From: Asterionellopsis glacialis
Lineage: Eukaryota; Bacillariophyta; Plagiogrammaphyceae; Rhaphoneidales; Asterionellopsidaceae
Length of the DNA: 18,625 nt
Direction of reading: 5' to 3'
Assembly (NCBI GenBank): GCA_014885115.2
Contig: WKLE02004862.1
Coordinates: 1 to 18,625 of the forward strand
This document shows positions 10,501-18,625 of this stretch, piece by piece. The position numbers were made by a program, and so were the translations under genes. The notes beneath the pieces were generated by a model, which saw only the letters and a list, made by a program, of their open reading frames with translations, was not told the origin of the DNA and did no database searches. Position 1 is the first letter of the stretch; every line of letters begins with the position of its first letter.

Positions 10501-10894
10501 ATTCTTACCAAGAAAATTTTGTTGTTGGAGTCCTGATCCAATCAACGGTTTTCTTGTTTTTTGAAGAAGACAATGGAGTTCTGGGTGAAATTGCATAGAA
10601 GTTACTTAGGAGCTGAAAGGCCCATGAGACCCCCTTAAAGCCCATCATTTAGTACAAAGACATGACATACAACAGCATGAGAATAGAGTACTAATGGTAT
10701 CTCTTAAGGTGAGAAATATGAGAGATTGATGAATACAGAGAATAGTGCCATGTATGCTCCTATCCCCAATAATGCAGGAAGAGAGTAGCAACTTTGTCTT
10801 ATAACAGACACAAGGCCTCCATAAAAAGTGTGCCCTAGAGAGGAAATGAATAGTTCAGACATGTAGAAATATGTAAGAAGCAGAATGATTGCTA

Positions 10895-10895
<1 letters not shown>

Positions 10896-10973
<78 letters not shown>
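10896..10973. repeat. (AAC)n trinucleotide microsatellite, about 26 units
   Basis: This is an uninterrupted run of AAC/ACA units. On the minus strand it would read poly-Val in one frame, which produces a spurious hydrophobic open frame. Its purity suggests recent expansion. Confidence 0.95.
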
Positions 10974-10974
<1 letters not shown>

Positions 10975-11040
10975 AGAAACATGAAATAGGACATCATAAG
11001 TGTGCAAGGTTCATATTAAACCTCTGCTATTCTAAACCAA

Positions 11041-11573
11041 AGCCTTGGTCAATTGCGATGAAGACAAGAATTACAGCTTCCGAATTATGGCCAACATCTT
11101 TAATAATTATTGTTCCTCACTATCTTCAAACACCAGAGGGGATACTACCGCCTTGGTGTGCGATAGTAAGAAAATAGCGGGTGCGATGATGTTGGTGAAA
11201 TTTCTAAACGTATCTCTTGTACAAAATCAACTACCAAAATGTACCTGACAAAGGTACCTGGTAGTAGGATCCAACCAGTACCATGTAAATCCTAACTGTT
11301 TAGAGCAGCCTTGGGGGAACGAAAATACGCAACTGTATTCGTACCCTGGTAACGGATCATCATCTGATCTGATGTGCGTACCTGGTACTTAATTAATTGC
11401 GTGCTTCCACCTTTTAAATGTTCAGTGTTTCTGACAGGTTATATTTTAGTTGACACCAAAGTAAGACAAACCAAACCTGAAAGTCTTCAATGTCATTACA
11501 AACAGTAAATAGGCATGGCAACATACAGGATTTTTTTTTGTAGAACTTTACAACAGCACAATGAACTGAAAAA
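11041..11573. other. Intergenic region with GTACC-type motifs
   Basis: CpG content returns abruptly to normal near 11055. A 67-codon plus-strand frame (11045-11248) shows no motif I recognise and could be an exon remnant. From 11238 to 11390 the sequence carries several TACC(T/A)GG-like elements, including an exact GTACCTGGTAC at 11378-11388, as in the 5.6-kb cluster. Confidence 0.45.
11378..11388. repeat. GTACCTGGTAC motif, distant copy
   Basis: This is an exact match to the 11-mer in the 5.3-5.7 kb intergenic region. Degenerate versions lie just upstream at 11238-11290 and 11341-11350. It lies in the intergenic DNA beyond the 3' end of the Tim9 gene. Confidence 0.6.
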
Positions 11574-11705
11574 ATGAAATTTGACACGCTCCATCGTTGG
11601 TTCCTTCCACAAGATATTTCAATTCCAATCAAGAATGTCAGGGCTACTTCGGAAGATGGAAATTCCTCAGACTGGAAGGCATTAGCTCTCAACCTTGAAA
11701 TCTAG
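11574..11705 (+). CDS. Possible small ORF or terminal exon, unknown
   Basis: A 43-codon plus-strand frame begins MKFDTLHRWFLPQDISIPIK and ends ALNLEI. Its amino-acid make-up looks protein-like, but no family is recognised. Directly upstream, another frame starts at ATG 11515 and runs MATYRIFFCRTLQQHNELKK up to a TGA. A single base change in the A run at 11569-11574 would join the two, so this could be a broken or mis-sequenced small gene. A competing minus-strand model also exists here: an AAG/GTATGT donor (11751/11750) and a CTCTAG acceptor define a 49-nt candidate intron (11702-11750) joining two open frames in phase. The two models exclude each other and neither is firm. Confidence 0.25.
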   Translation: MKFDTLHRWFLPQDISIPIKNVRATSEDGNSSDWKALALNLEI

Positions 11706-11874
11706 AGGGTTAAAGTTCAGAGTTGATTCATTTTTTAAATTACTACATACCTTAAAAAGATCGAAATCAATGTAGCTTTCGACACTCCACGGTAATCCTC
11801 CGAGATTGTAACACGACCTTTTAGTATAGTGAGCAGAAACCTGAAATGGAATGAAAGACATAAAGACCTTGCCA

Positions 11875-12321
11875 TTACCTGCCTGCAGCAGCAGCAGCGG
11901 CGGCGTCAGCTGCCCTTTTTTGTTGCATAGCTTGATGCTCAGCAAATCGTAAACCAACTCTTTGTGTCATTTTAATGTAACGACCTGCACAATTTTCAAC
12001 ACATCCGATTTCAGATTTGTCCATTGTTTTTGACCGAAAAGAAGATACACAAGAATCGAAGCATCTTTCCACCAAGTTATTGTACATCCTGATATGTTTT
12101 TCGAAAAAAGAAGAGTAACAAAAATTGAGATTGAAACTGTCAGTAGTTGCATAATATGTATAGTATGATGCATGAAAGAGGAACACAATAGAAATGGTCA
12201 AGAGTGGGACACCAAGCTATTTTCCATAAACGTACGTTAGACTATCTTTCAACTGCATTTCTTCAAGGTTCTTCATGAACTCCTGCTGTTGGTGAGGGGG
12301 CAAATTCTGAACGCTCTCCAT
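11875..12321 (-). CDS. TIM9: Mitochondrial import inner membrane translocase subunit Tim9
   Basis: The gene has two exons. Exon 1 is 12236-12321 (ATG at 12319-12321) and exon 2 is 11875-12088. The 147-nt intron (12089-12235) starts GTACGT and ends CAG. The spliced product is 99 residues, close to the family norm. It shows the small-Tim twin CX3C signature: CFDSC and CVENC, separated by 15 residues. QQQEFMKNLEEMQLKDSL precedes the first motif, then YNNLVERCF and KMTQRVGLRF, as in Tim9 rather than Tim10. Tim9 forms a hexamer with Tim10 that chaperones hydrophobic precursors across the mitochondrial intermembrane space; each subunit is held by two disulfides between the CX3C motifs. The C-terminus is a low-complexity Ala run ending GR. 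A CAG/GTAATG just before the stop resembles a donor, but the nearest acceptor would give only a 38-nt intron, so I keep the read-through stop. Confidence 0.94.
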
Positions 12322-13038
12322 CGTGTTATATTTTCTTTATTGAACTGTGACTTGTGTGCGTGATTGTTCTATACTTCGCTTGGTTGTTGTATTGAGAATT
12401 GTAATTCTTGGTGTTATTACGCGTCTCAGTAGCTTGTCGAATGTGTGCCTTTTCCAACGACAGTTCAAAGTTGGTGTATCAGCGATATCAGCTGTGCCTC
12501 TCGAATGTACGCCGGTTTCGTGAAGTTCGAACAAATTGAGATTGCTGCTGGATGGAGGTTTCAAGAATGAGGCGCTGTCGTTTCGTAGAGACGAGAGTAG
12601 GTCCTGCCTGTAGAAGGACGTAGGACAGAACATTCCAGTAAAAACAGACGTACGGGCGAATAAAAAAAATGAGAATGCGCTTGCTTCTGCCCGACCATCC
12701 GTAGCCGATTGACCGTGCACGCGATCCCCGCCCACACACCGATCTCCTTCTCATTTTTTTTGTAACTTGCGATCAAGGTCCACACTCTATCTTTCCTAGG
12801 AACTACGACTATTGTTTCGCGTTGTGCGTTGTCATAATCCCCCGGTAGCCCCCCGCAGAGTAGGACCCACTAAATGAAAAAATCGTAAGTACATTTGTTA
12901 ATCGTTTTTCTTTCTCGAAAACTATTCTATGTAAAAGTTATTTCTTAAATTTCTTTCATTGTACATGTAGAGATTGCAGGTGATGCAAATTTGAAAAACA
13001 AATTTAAAGCATAAATCCTAATTCAATGCCTGTGACAT
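12322..13038. other. Intergenic region between TIM9 and the membrane-protein gene
   Basis: This CpG-rich spacer of about 700 bases should hold the TIM9 promoter and 5' UTR and the 3' UTR of the upstream gene. A 132-codon minus-strand frame (12337-12735) exists, but it opens with GTG and shows no motif. High CpG density lowers the chance of stops, so I take it as a chance frame, though a minus-strand upstream exon cannot be excluded. Confidence 0.5.
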
Positions 13039-14032
13039 TTAGAAGGAAGAATAGTTGCTCGGACTTGCAGAGGGCTCTGTTGCACCTGAGATTCCAATTT
13101 GTACAGCATCAGGTTCCATATCAATAAAGGTTGGGGGTTCTGTACCCTTCGATGTTGTAGTTGATACACTGGCATCATCATCTTCGAGCAAGGTCATTCG
13201 TTTAGCAACTGCTCCATCCAAATTATGTTCATCCTCTTTATGGTTCTAAGGTAAGACAATGCAAGGCAAAAAAGAAGTGAAAAAAGGTTAGAAATTACGG
13301 TGAACAGTCAATCATATCCACGCAATGAACTCAGCTGAACTTACTCTCTTACGCATCACGGCAGCAATAATGAAAGCTGTGATTGCGGCTGCTCCAGCAA
13401 TGTATCCCCAAAGTGCAACACTCGAAGCCCCGCTGTATGCTTGTGACCCATTTCCAGCCTCCTCTTCTCCAGATCCAGAATATGTGTAGGCTCCGTCAGC
13501 AGCAGAGCTATGGGTTGATTTTTCATCCGCGTCAGGATTCCAGTATCCATCGCCAGTCGCTGGAGTAAAGGAGTCTGTTACGGCGGCTTCATCTGGGTTA
13601 GTACCACTAGAACTACTACTACTACCATTGGATGAGCATTGGCGACATGCACTGCAGAAACGACCCGATGAGCTTTCGTTGGGGCAGTGATTTTCGCAAT
13701 CCTGCTGTTTAGGTACGTGGCAGGAAAGAGGTCCATTGTGTCCATCGCACCTGCAAACGTGCCCAAGTGCCGCTGAATTGTGAATAATCAATTGTTTTAT
13801 GTGAGATCTAGTGTAACTGTAAAACAAAGGAAGTATGTCATTGGAAGAGACATGGATTGAACCCGATACCGAACTTACTCAAGAGATCCATCCAGATATT
13901 AAGTTGCCTTCTTCCTTCCATACTGTATTCATCTTCACTAACGCCTCTTAGATTTAACGAATCATCTGCATTTGCTTTAGTCGACAACAGGATGAACGCG
14001 ATGAGAGGAATAATCGTTCGAATAAACATCAT
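13039..14032 (-). CDS. Type I single-pass membrane protein with small Cys-rich ectodomain, unknown
   Basis: I read three exons: 13879-14032, 13345-13772 and 13039-13245. Introns are 13773-13878 (106 nt, GTAAGT...TTCAG) and 13246-13344 (99 nt, GTAAGT...CTTAG). The joined product is 262 residues and stays in frame. Residues 1-22 form a signal peptide ending near KANA. The first exon then adds an acidic and basic segment. The second carries about ten cysteines in a short block (HVCRCDG, LSCHVP, DCENHC, FCSACRQC), a Ser/Gly-rich linker and one membrane helix (SVALWGYIAGAAAITAFIIA) followed by the stop-transfer RKR. The third exon is a 68-residue hydrophilic cytoplasmic tail with an acidic LLEDDD patch. 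The layout is that of a surface or endomembrane receptor-like protein. I do not recognise the family. Two tandem ATG codons open the frame; the first is used here. Confidence 0.83.
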
Positions 14033-14552
14033 TTTGGTGAGGTTTCGCGGTCGCGTTCTAGCGGGTATAGTTTCTGTGATAATATTTTATGGTTTCATCG
14101 ATTCAGCAGAAAAAAAGGAAGACAGAAAAGTGTGAGGTCTGCTGATGATGGTTGTCGGCGAGAGGCATATTTTCGGAGCATAAATAAAAATATTTTTTTG
14201 TAGATGGTTCTGTATAATATGTATGAATTTTAATGAAATCAATATATAGTATAAAGATTTGAATATTGTATAAATGATAGTGGAGAGTCATCCAACGCTC
14301 ATTCGCCAGCTATTTTTAACTTACTGAGGTACAGTTTTTAACAGTACCCAGATTATACAGTATGATGCAACGGAAAAGAAAAATTTGGAAGAGTGGCACG
14401 CGCACGATGACTTCCTACATAATTACCATAGATTATGGATTGTAATTAGGACAATCTTGTAAATATAGAACTGGTCGTACAGAGGTACTGTACCAAGTAG
14501 TCGGAGTTGCTAGTCAGTCGCTAATCCTTTCCTCACACATACATAGTCCTGA
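14033..14552. other. Intergenic region upstream of the membrane-protein gene
   Basis: About 500 bases lie upstream of the type I membrane-protein start and should hold its promoter. The 14150-14280 part is very AT-rich. Short GTAC-type palindromes (GGTACAG...AACAGTACC near 14329-14347, and GGTACTGTACC at 14484-14494) resemble the 5.6-kb motif family. No gene is supported. Confidence 0.5.
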
Positions 14553-14816
14553 CAGATAGGTACATCGTTTCGCAAATACAGCGTGCCTCTTGGTGCGTCC
14601 TTGGCGCGTTTGGCAACTAGATGCTCCTCTTCTGGTATGGTTATCTCTACAAAAAACTATGATGAGATCGATTATTTATCAATGCCACTTCGCACACTTT
14701 GGGCCGCGACCAAAGACTTTTTTGACAATAAAAAAGTTGGAATGGTAATTCAAAATTGTGGCTGTACAGCAGAGTCATTAGTGGGCTTTGAGAAAAAATT
14801 GGAAAATATGACTTGA
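14553..14816 (+). pseudogene. Possible orphan exon or gene fragment, unknown
   Basis: An open stretch runs from after the TGA at 14550 to a TGA at 14814-14816. It reads SVPLGASLARLATRCSSSGM, then STKNYDEIDYLSMPLRTLWA and VGMVIQNCGCTAESL. The composition is protein-like and the 5' half has normal CpG content, but no suitable ATG opens the frame; the first ATG lies at about 14637. A CAG at 14553-14555 could act as a splice acceptor. I recognise no family. CpG density drops from about 14720 on, so this may be the broken edge of a gene at a domain boundary. Confidence 0.3.
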
Positions 14817-16123
14817 GTAGTAGTTGAATTGTGTGAGCCGACCTGTTGGATGTTGCAGCAACTATCATCTACCAAGAATGGTTTACAATTTTGTAATCAA
14901 TTATGTATGTTTTAGTTGTACAATGACTGAAAATAAGATGCTTTATTCTTACAAACCATTAGGAGTTTCTTAGCAGGGACTTGAGTCTGGAATTCATGCA
15001 CAGCTTTGATGTGATGGAGTTAGTTATGTTTAAAGTAAGAGAGATAGAGGCAATGGTTGGTGATGTTTTGTTGTTCGTACATCTGGTCCATATAAGTCCT
15101 CATTTTGCATATGTTCCAATGTGCAAAAAAACTTGTCATCAAAAAACTCACATGGTGAGAAAATGAAGCCAATTTTTCATTCCTGTGTAGACAGTAGTCA
15201 GTCCTCTATGTACTACTGTAGAGTGTAGAGTATGGGCCGGTCGATGACCCGTTCAAGCACTGAGTACTGAGGAGATTGGTTGACAAGATATCGGTTCCCA
15301 TCATCTTTACCATTGTTGCAAATTTTGGGATATCTCTACACTGCTTCTAGTACATGTTCTATGTGCCATCTGATGATTAGATGGTTGGTTGTTGGAGAGG
15401 CCTGCAATGACATGACAAGACGGAAGACAGCGCTGCGACCCCCGTCTGGTGGACAGCCCGCCTAACGCCTACCACACTACTCATGAAGCCCCCTACCTGA
15501 ATCCAGAACAAGTTGACACAGGGTGCACAGATCTGCTTAGGCAGAGAGGAAGCAAGACCTTGGATAGGGTAGTAGATGTACAAGTTCTATGTGCAAATAC
15601 CTCTTGAAGGGCTACATGATGTGATGTGAAATGGCAAACCTACTGCCAGATGGATGTACTTGTGCTGGAACCTCCCCACCTTAGCCTGCGTGTAGGAGGC
15701 TGAGGAGTGTTTCTTCTGCTGGGAGCATTGAGGGTCAAAGGACATAGGTACAGTGCTCCTTGGGAGGACTACACCACAGGATGCCCAAAGGGGCTATTGC
15801 ACATAAACCGAAGGAGTTTGCTCCCTCTCCCAACAAGTACTGTTGCGTCAGTACAATAGGTAGACTAACTTACTTAGTTACAGTGTCCAAGGGAAGATGT
15901 GCCTCTACCACATGATTGGCACATGCAGGCACCCTGGAGCCTGAATTAACAACAACAACAACAACTACTACTACTACTACTGTAGAGTTGTTCCAGGATT
16001 AGGTGGACCAGTCCAGTACTAGGCTGTGACATAGAATTTTTTTAATCCAATTAATCAAAGCTAGTAATTCTATGTGTTATTTTTTGTGTGAGGATGGAAG
16101 GATATACCATTTTATGGTACCAC
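14817..16123. other. Relic region with a small CpG/GC-rich patch
   Basis: No intact gene is visible. From about 15230 to 16010 the sequence is richer in G and C than its surroundings, with a tight CpG patch at 15420-15475 containing six or more CpGs. Plus-strand frames give protein-like text broken by several stops (for example ARWMYLCWNLPTLACV near 15640-15690). It then runs into AAC and TAC triplet repeats at 15950-15981. This could be a degraded mobile element, but I find no reverse transcriptase, integrase or terminal repeats. Confidence 0.4.
15950..15981. repeat. Compound (AAC)n(TAC)n microsatellite
   Basis: About six AAC units are followed directly by about five to six TAC/ACT units. 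It closes the GC-richer relic patch and could mark the end of an inserted element. Confidence 0.85.
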
Positions 16124-16240
16124 TTTCTTGATGCACAGCCATTTTAAACTAGCAACCACCAGTATGGTTTCATGCACAAGGAGCTTCTGCATGGAATCAT
16201 ACTTGTGGTTGCTAGTTAAAAGTGGCTGTGTGTCAAGAAA
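16124..16240 (+). repeat. 117-bp near-perfect inverted repeat (hairpin)
   Basis: Arms 16124-16176 and 16188-16240 are each 53 bases, around an 11-base loop (CAAGGAGCTTC). Forty-six positions pair as Watson-Crick. Five of the seven others (16132, 16133, 16142, 16167 and 16170 with their partners) would be G-U wobbles in a plus-strand RNA. Only 16146/16218 (A-A) and 16160/16204 (C-U) fail to pair. There are no indels. It may be a short foldback element, a MITE-like relic or a small-RNA precursor. I see no clear target-site duplication. Confidence 0.92.
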
Positions 16241-17203
16241 TCAGCACCAGAAACAGCACCATTTTGGAAGATTGATCAGACAAGATCTGGGTGCAACAGC
16301 CAATTTTTGTCAGTTGGGTGAGCCTTCAATGCCAAAAAGTGCACTGGCCAAGTCAAAATTGTATTCAATTCCAATACAAGTCAACCATGCCATAATATAA
16401 AATATTCCCACATGTATATATACTCAGTGTATATTCCAGTACTATAAAAGTATTAAAATATGTATACGTATACTACAATTTTTCAAAGTATATAAAATTA
16501 TATATTCATGAATATGTTCGTAATTTAAAAATATGAATTTTGGGTCTACGTGGAGTCTACATACCAAATGTCACAAGTTGGTACACCTAATCTTGGAACA
16601 CTCTGTAGTATAGGACTACCGTAGCACATACCAGGTAAGATCTCCATCTGAAAATCATCTGTGCAACCCTGATACAAATACAGGGGTTCCCCTTATTCAT
16701 TACCAAGCCCCTTTTTTTGGTAAATTGCATGACTTTATGAACATACTTAAGTAACAGAATTCAGTAAACTAGCTACTTTAAGAGGGTACATAACTTAATT
16801 TTGCCCAAATTAGAAATTAGCAGTTGAGACCAAGAAATGGCCTTATTTGTCTATCCTTCCATCCATCTCATCCCTCATTTTCACGACTCTCCATAAGTTA
16901 GTAATTCCAAATGTAGAATTAGACATGAGGTTTTTGTCTGTTTTTGTATGAAAAAAAATTTATTAGTATAAGTCCTAATATATAAGGCAATGTGCTACAT
17001 TCATGTTGTGTCTTTCTTTGATCTACCCACCATGACATCCAACACAATCATTTTATAAAGGTTTATTGTTATCTTGTTGACAAGGTCATCATTTTGGTTG
17101 GTTGCATTTGTTGTTGTTGTCCATGTCTTTGTCATCATCATGTCATCTAGTTACATAGTAAACTACTGTACGTAGGGCTGTGCATTAGTTTTGAACAAGA
17201 TCA
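16241..17203. other. AT-rich relic region, no gene seen
   Basis: The stretch includes a very AT-rich block at 16400-16540 with many TATA/ATAT steps and few CpGs. The 90-codon plus-strand frame at 16128-16400 is mostly made by the hairpin and has no motif. Nothing here is supported as a gene, promoter or known repeat. Confidence 0.5.
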
Positions 17204-17322
17204 TAACAGATTATGAGGTTAGACTCCTCATTCTAACTCCAGCAAAATAGTGAAACACCGATTTTCTCATTTTACTATTTTTGGCCTGTTAGGAGGGTGG
17301 TGTCTAACCTCATAACCTATTA
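17204..17322. repeat. 119-bp imperfect inverted repeat
   Basis: Arms 17204-17255 and 17271-17322 are 52 bases each, around a 15-base loop. The outer part is strongest (TATGAGGTTAGAC against GTCTAACCTCATA). The middle needs a one-base offset to align CTAAC with GTTAG, and the inner AATAGT...ACTATT part pairs again. It is similar in size to the hairpin at 16124-16240 but not obviously related in sequence. It may be a foldback or MITE-like relic. Confidence 0.8.
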
Positions 17323-17551
17323 AATGACCTTTTTTTGCCCTGATCTAATTTGTATTCAATTCTTTTTAGTAATTGATGTGATTGTTTTGTAGTCACTGTG
17401 GTGTGGTTGTGACTAAGGATTGGAACTCCTGTACACTGCTGCCATCACAACTGTACACTACAATCACAACACTACAATCACAATTGTACCCTTTTTTTTT
17501 AAAATTCAGACAAATTTTTGCATTTTTTATTCTAATTATCACAACTGAAGA
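17323..17551. other. Region upstream of the coiled-coil pseudogene
   Basis: This CpG-free, AT-rich DNA contains a short direct repeat (two copies of CACTACAATCACAA near 17455-17485) and a T8-9 run. It may be the old promoter region of the reading frame that starts at 17552. No firm promoter element is visible. Confidence 0.4.
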
Positions 17552-18322
17552 ATGACAACTGGAACAAAAGAAGATAAACAACCTCCAAAAACAGATGGAC
17601 TTTCTCACATAGTCCCCAAATTCTTTTCATTCAAAAATAATAACCAGGATGTCATACTGAAACTGTCTCCAATGCAGTTGATGGACCAAATTAATGTCAA
17701 CAAGCATGCCATGATGCAACTGATGGGATACAGTGCAAAACTGTACTGTTGGGTCATTGCTCTGTAAAATGGTAAATGAAAAACAAGAATCAAACAGCTG
17801 GAAGATGAGTTGTCTGAATTAATGACACTTACCTCTTCTTACACTAAAGCTCTGTCAAACTTAATAACAAATCTAGGAACAGCCATGCTTGAATTTGATG
17901 AAGAATCAAGCCCAATGTTGAAAAGAAGGGACCTTAAGGTGGATGAGGATGGCCATTCATACCACCCCTTACCAAAGAAAGCCAAAGTGAAGGAAATAAA
18001 AACTACTGAAGAGGAAAACAACAACAATGAGAAGAAAGCTAGAAAGGTTCATGATCAGAAAGTCCCAAAGGAAAACAATGGTGACAATGATAGTGAAAGA
18101 ACCTGGAATGATGTAGAAGAACAAAAGAAGAAGGAGCAGTCACCAATCAAACTGTTGAAAACAATCATTTACAAAAACAGTCCATATGTTGATGATGGCA
18201 CAAGTATCTTAGATAGTTTCATGTTCATGCCAGAGCAGAACCTAAAAGAGAGGAAGAGGGGAGCTATGGCTGCAGAAGAGATTGCAAAAGAAGAGATGAC
18301 TTGGAAGGAGGACAAAGATTAG
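17552..18322 (+). pseudogene. Charged, coiled-coil-like protein gene with two in-frame stops, unknown
   Basis: One frame runs from ATG 17552 to TAG 18320-18322, 256 codons, interrupted only by TAA at 17765-17767 and TGA at 17777-17779. Both sides of the stops read as protein in the same frame. Before them comes VPKFFSFKNNNQDVILKLSP; after them comes RIKQLEDELSELMTLTSSY, a heptad-like coiled coil. A Lys/Glu-rich segment with basic patches (PKKAKVKE) suggests a nuclear location, and a helical C-terminus ends EEMTWKEDKD. The stops could be CAA and CGA codons after C-to-T change, which would fit the CpG-poor setting. A 45-nt in-frame intron (17753-17797, GTCATT...ACAG) would remove both, but its donor is poor. 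AATAAA at 18378-18383 is a plausible poly(A) signal. No family is recognised. Confidence 0.55.
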
Positions 18323-18625
18323 GGAACCAAGATGTAACAAGCAATTTTTACTAGAAAAGAGCATAAATTCTCATGTCAATAAATAATACTAGTGATTCGT
18401 TATATGTAATTTAACAACTACTCTATTATTTTCTTAACTTCGTACTAATTTACCAAGTACAGTACTAAAATTTGGCAATAATCATTTTTGCCCAGGCCAT
18501 TTTTTTTAAGTTTTGGTAAACTACACTAAAAATAAGGAAGAAGTCTTAAGGTAGTAGTACCCGCACCGGCCGAGCTTTTTTGCTTCTACAGGGCTTCTAC
18601 GTATTTAGTATAGAACAATAAGTAG
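18323..18625. other. 3' flank to window end, no gene seen
   Basis: The stretch is AT-rich with CpG reappearing from about 18395 and a small GC-rich patch (CCCGCACCGGCCGAGC) at 18560-18575. That may mark the edge of the next CpG-normal domain, but too little is visible to say. Confidence 0.35.
18378..18383 (+). promoter_or_regulatory. Candidate polyadenylation signal AATAAA
   Basis: AATAAA lies 56 bases after the terminal TAG of the coiled-coil pseudogene, at a normal distance for a poly(A) signal on the same strand. It supports the idea that the frame was once a transcribed gene. Confidence 0.35.

Larger units (their letters stand above)
6300..11040. other. CpG-depleted relic region without supported genes
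   Basis: About 4.7 kb of AT-rich DNA holds only about seven CpG dinucleotides, with none between 6955 and 8760. Open frames are short (60-97 codons), hydrophobic or repetitive, and none shows a family motif. The longest, on minus at 10704-10997, is largely poly-Val created by the (AAC)n tract. The texture resembles old, silenced mobile-element or intergenic DNA that has lost CpG by deamination. I could not find terminal repeats, a reverse transcriptase or a transposase. The 187-bp tandem repeat and the trinucleotide tract are annotated separately. Confidence 0.6.

Noticed and set aside
10704..10997. Hydrophobic minus-strand frame with poly-Val as a membrane protein
   Set aside because: The Val run is created by the (AAC)n tract, and the rest has no motif and lies in CpG-free relic DNA.
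11841..11878. A further 38-nt intron at the end of the Tim9 gene
   Set aside because: It is too short compared with the other introns here, and splicing would add an out-of-family tail after a normal Tim9 end.
12337..12735. 132-codon minus-strand frame upstream of TIM9
   Set aside because: It starts with GTG, has no motif, and sits in CpG-rich spacer where long chance frames are more likely.
1..18625. CRISPR arrays, bacterial operons, tRNA or rRNA genes
   Set aside because: No spaced direct repeats, ribosome-binding sites, cloverleaf structures or rRNA signatures were seen, and the spliced genes point to a eukaryote.

Overview
The window looks like nuclear DNA of a diatom or close stramenopile relative. 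It has small spliced genes with GT-AG introns of about 100-150 nt, secreted proteins with long Pro-Ser-x-x stalks of the type abundant in diatoms, and ankyrin-repeat sequence in the diatom style. Everything was read by eye from the sequence; no database search was possible, so family assignments rest on recognisable motifs.

The window is a mosaic of two kinds of DNA. Three stretches (about 1-2040, 6300-11040 and 14880-18400) are AT-rich, full of simple repeats and stop codons, and strikingly poor in CpG; 6955-8760 has no CpG at all. The two stretches between them (about 2045-6250 and 11040-14720) have ordinary CpG content and hold all the intact genes.

Layout: 1-2041 is a decayed ankyrin-repeat gene on the minus strand containing a large hexanucleotide microsatellite. 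2088-3276 is a heavily broken plus-strand copy of the TFIIH subunit p52/Tfb2. 3959-5227 (minus) is an intact gene for a secreted, probably GPI-anchored surface protein with two eight-cysteine modules and a Pro-Ser stalk. 5228-6100 is intergenic and contains a cluster of a GTACC(A/T)GGTAC motif. 6108-6299 may hold an HMG-box remnant. 6300-11040 is CpG-poor relic DNA with a 187-bp tandem repeat and an (AAC)n tract. 11875-12321 (minus) is the two-exon gene for the mitochondrial chaperone Tim9. 13039-14032 (minus) is a three-exon gene for an unknown type I membrane protein. 14553-14816 is a possible orphan exon. 14820-17550 is relic DNA with two foldback hairpins. 17552-18322 is a plus-strand reading frame for a charged, coiled-coil-like protein broken by two close in-frame stops.

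The intact genes do not form a pathway: two encode cell-surface or endomembrane proteins and one a mitochondrial import chaperone. The most notable features are the sharp CpG-rich/CpG-poor partition (a likely cytosine-methylation footprint), the TFIIH p52 pseudogene, and a 117-bp hairpin whose arm differences mostly preserve pairing in the plus-strand RNA.
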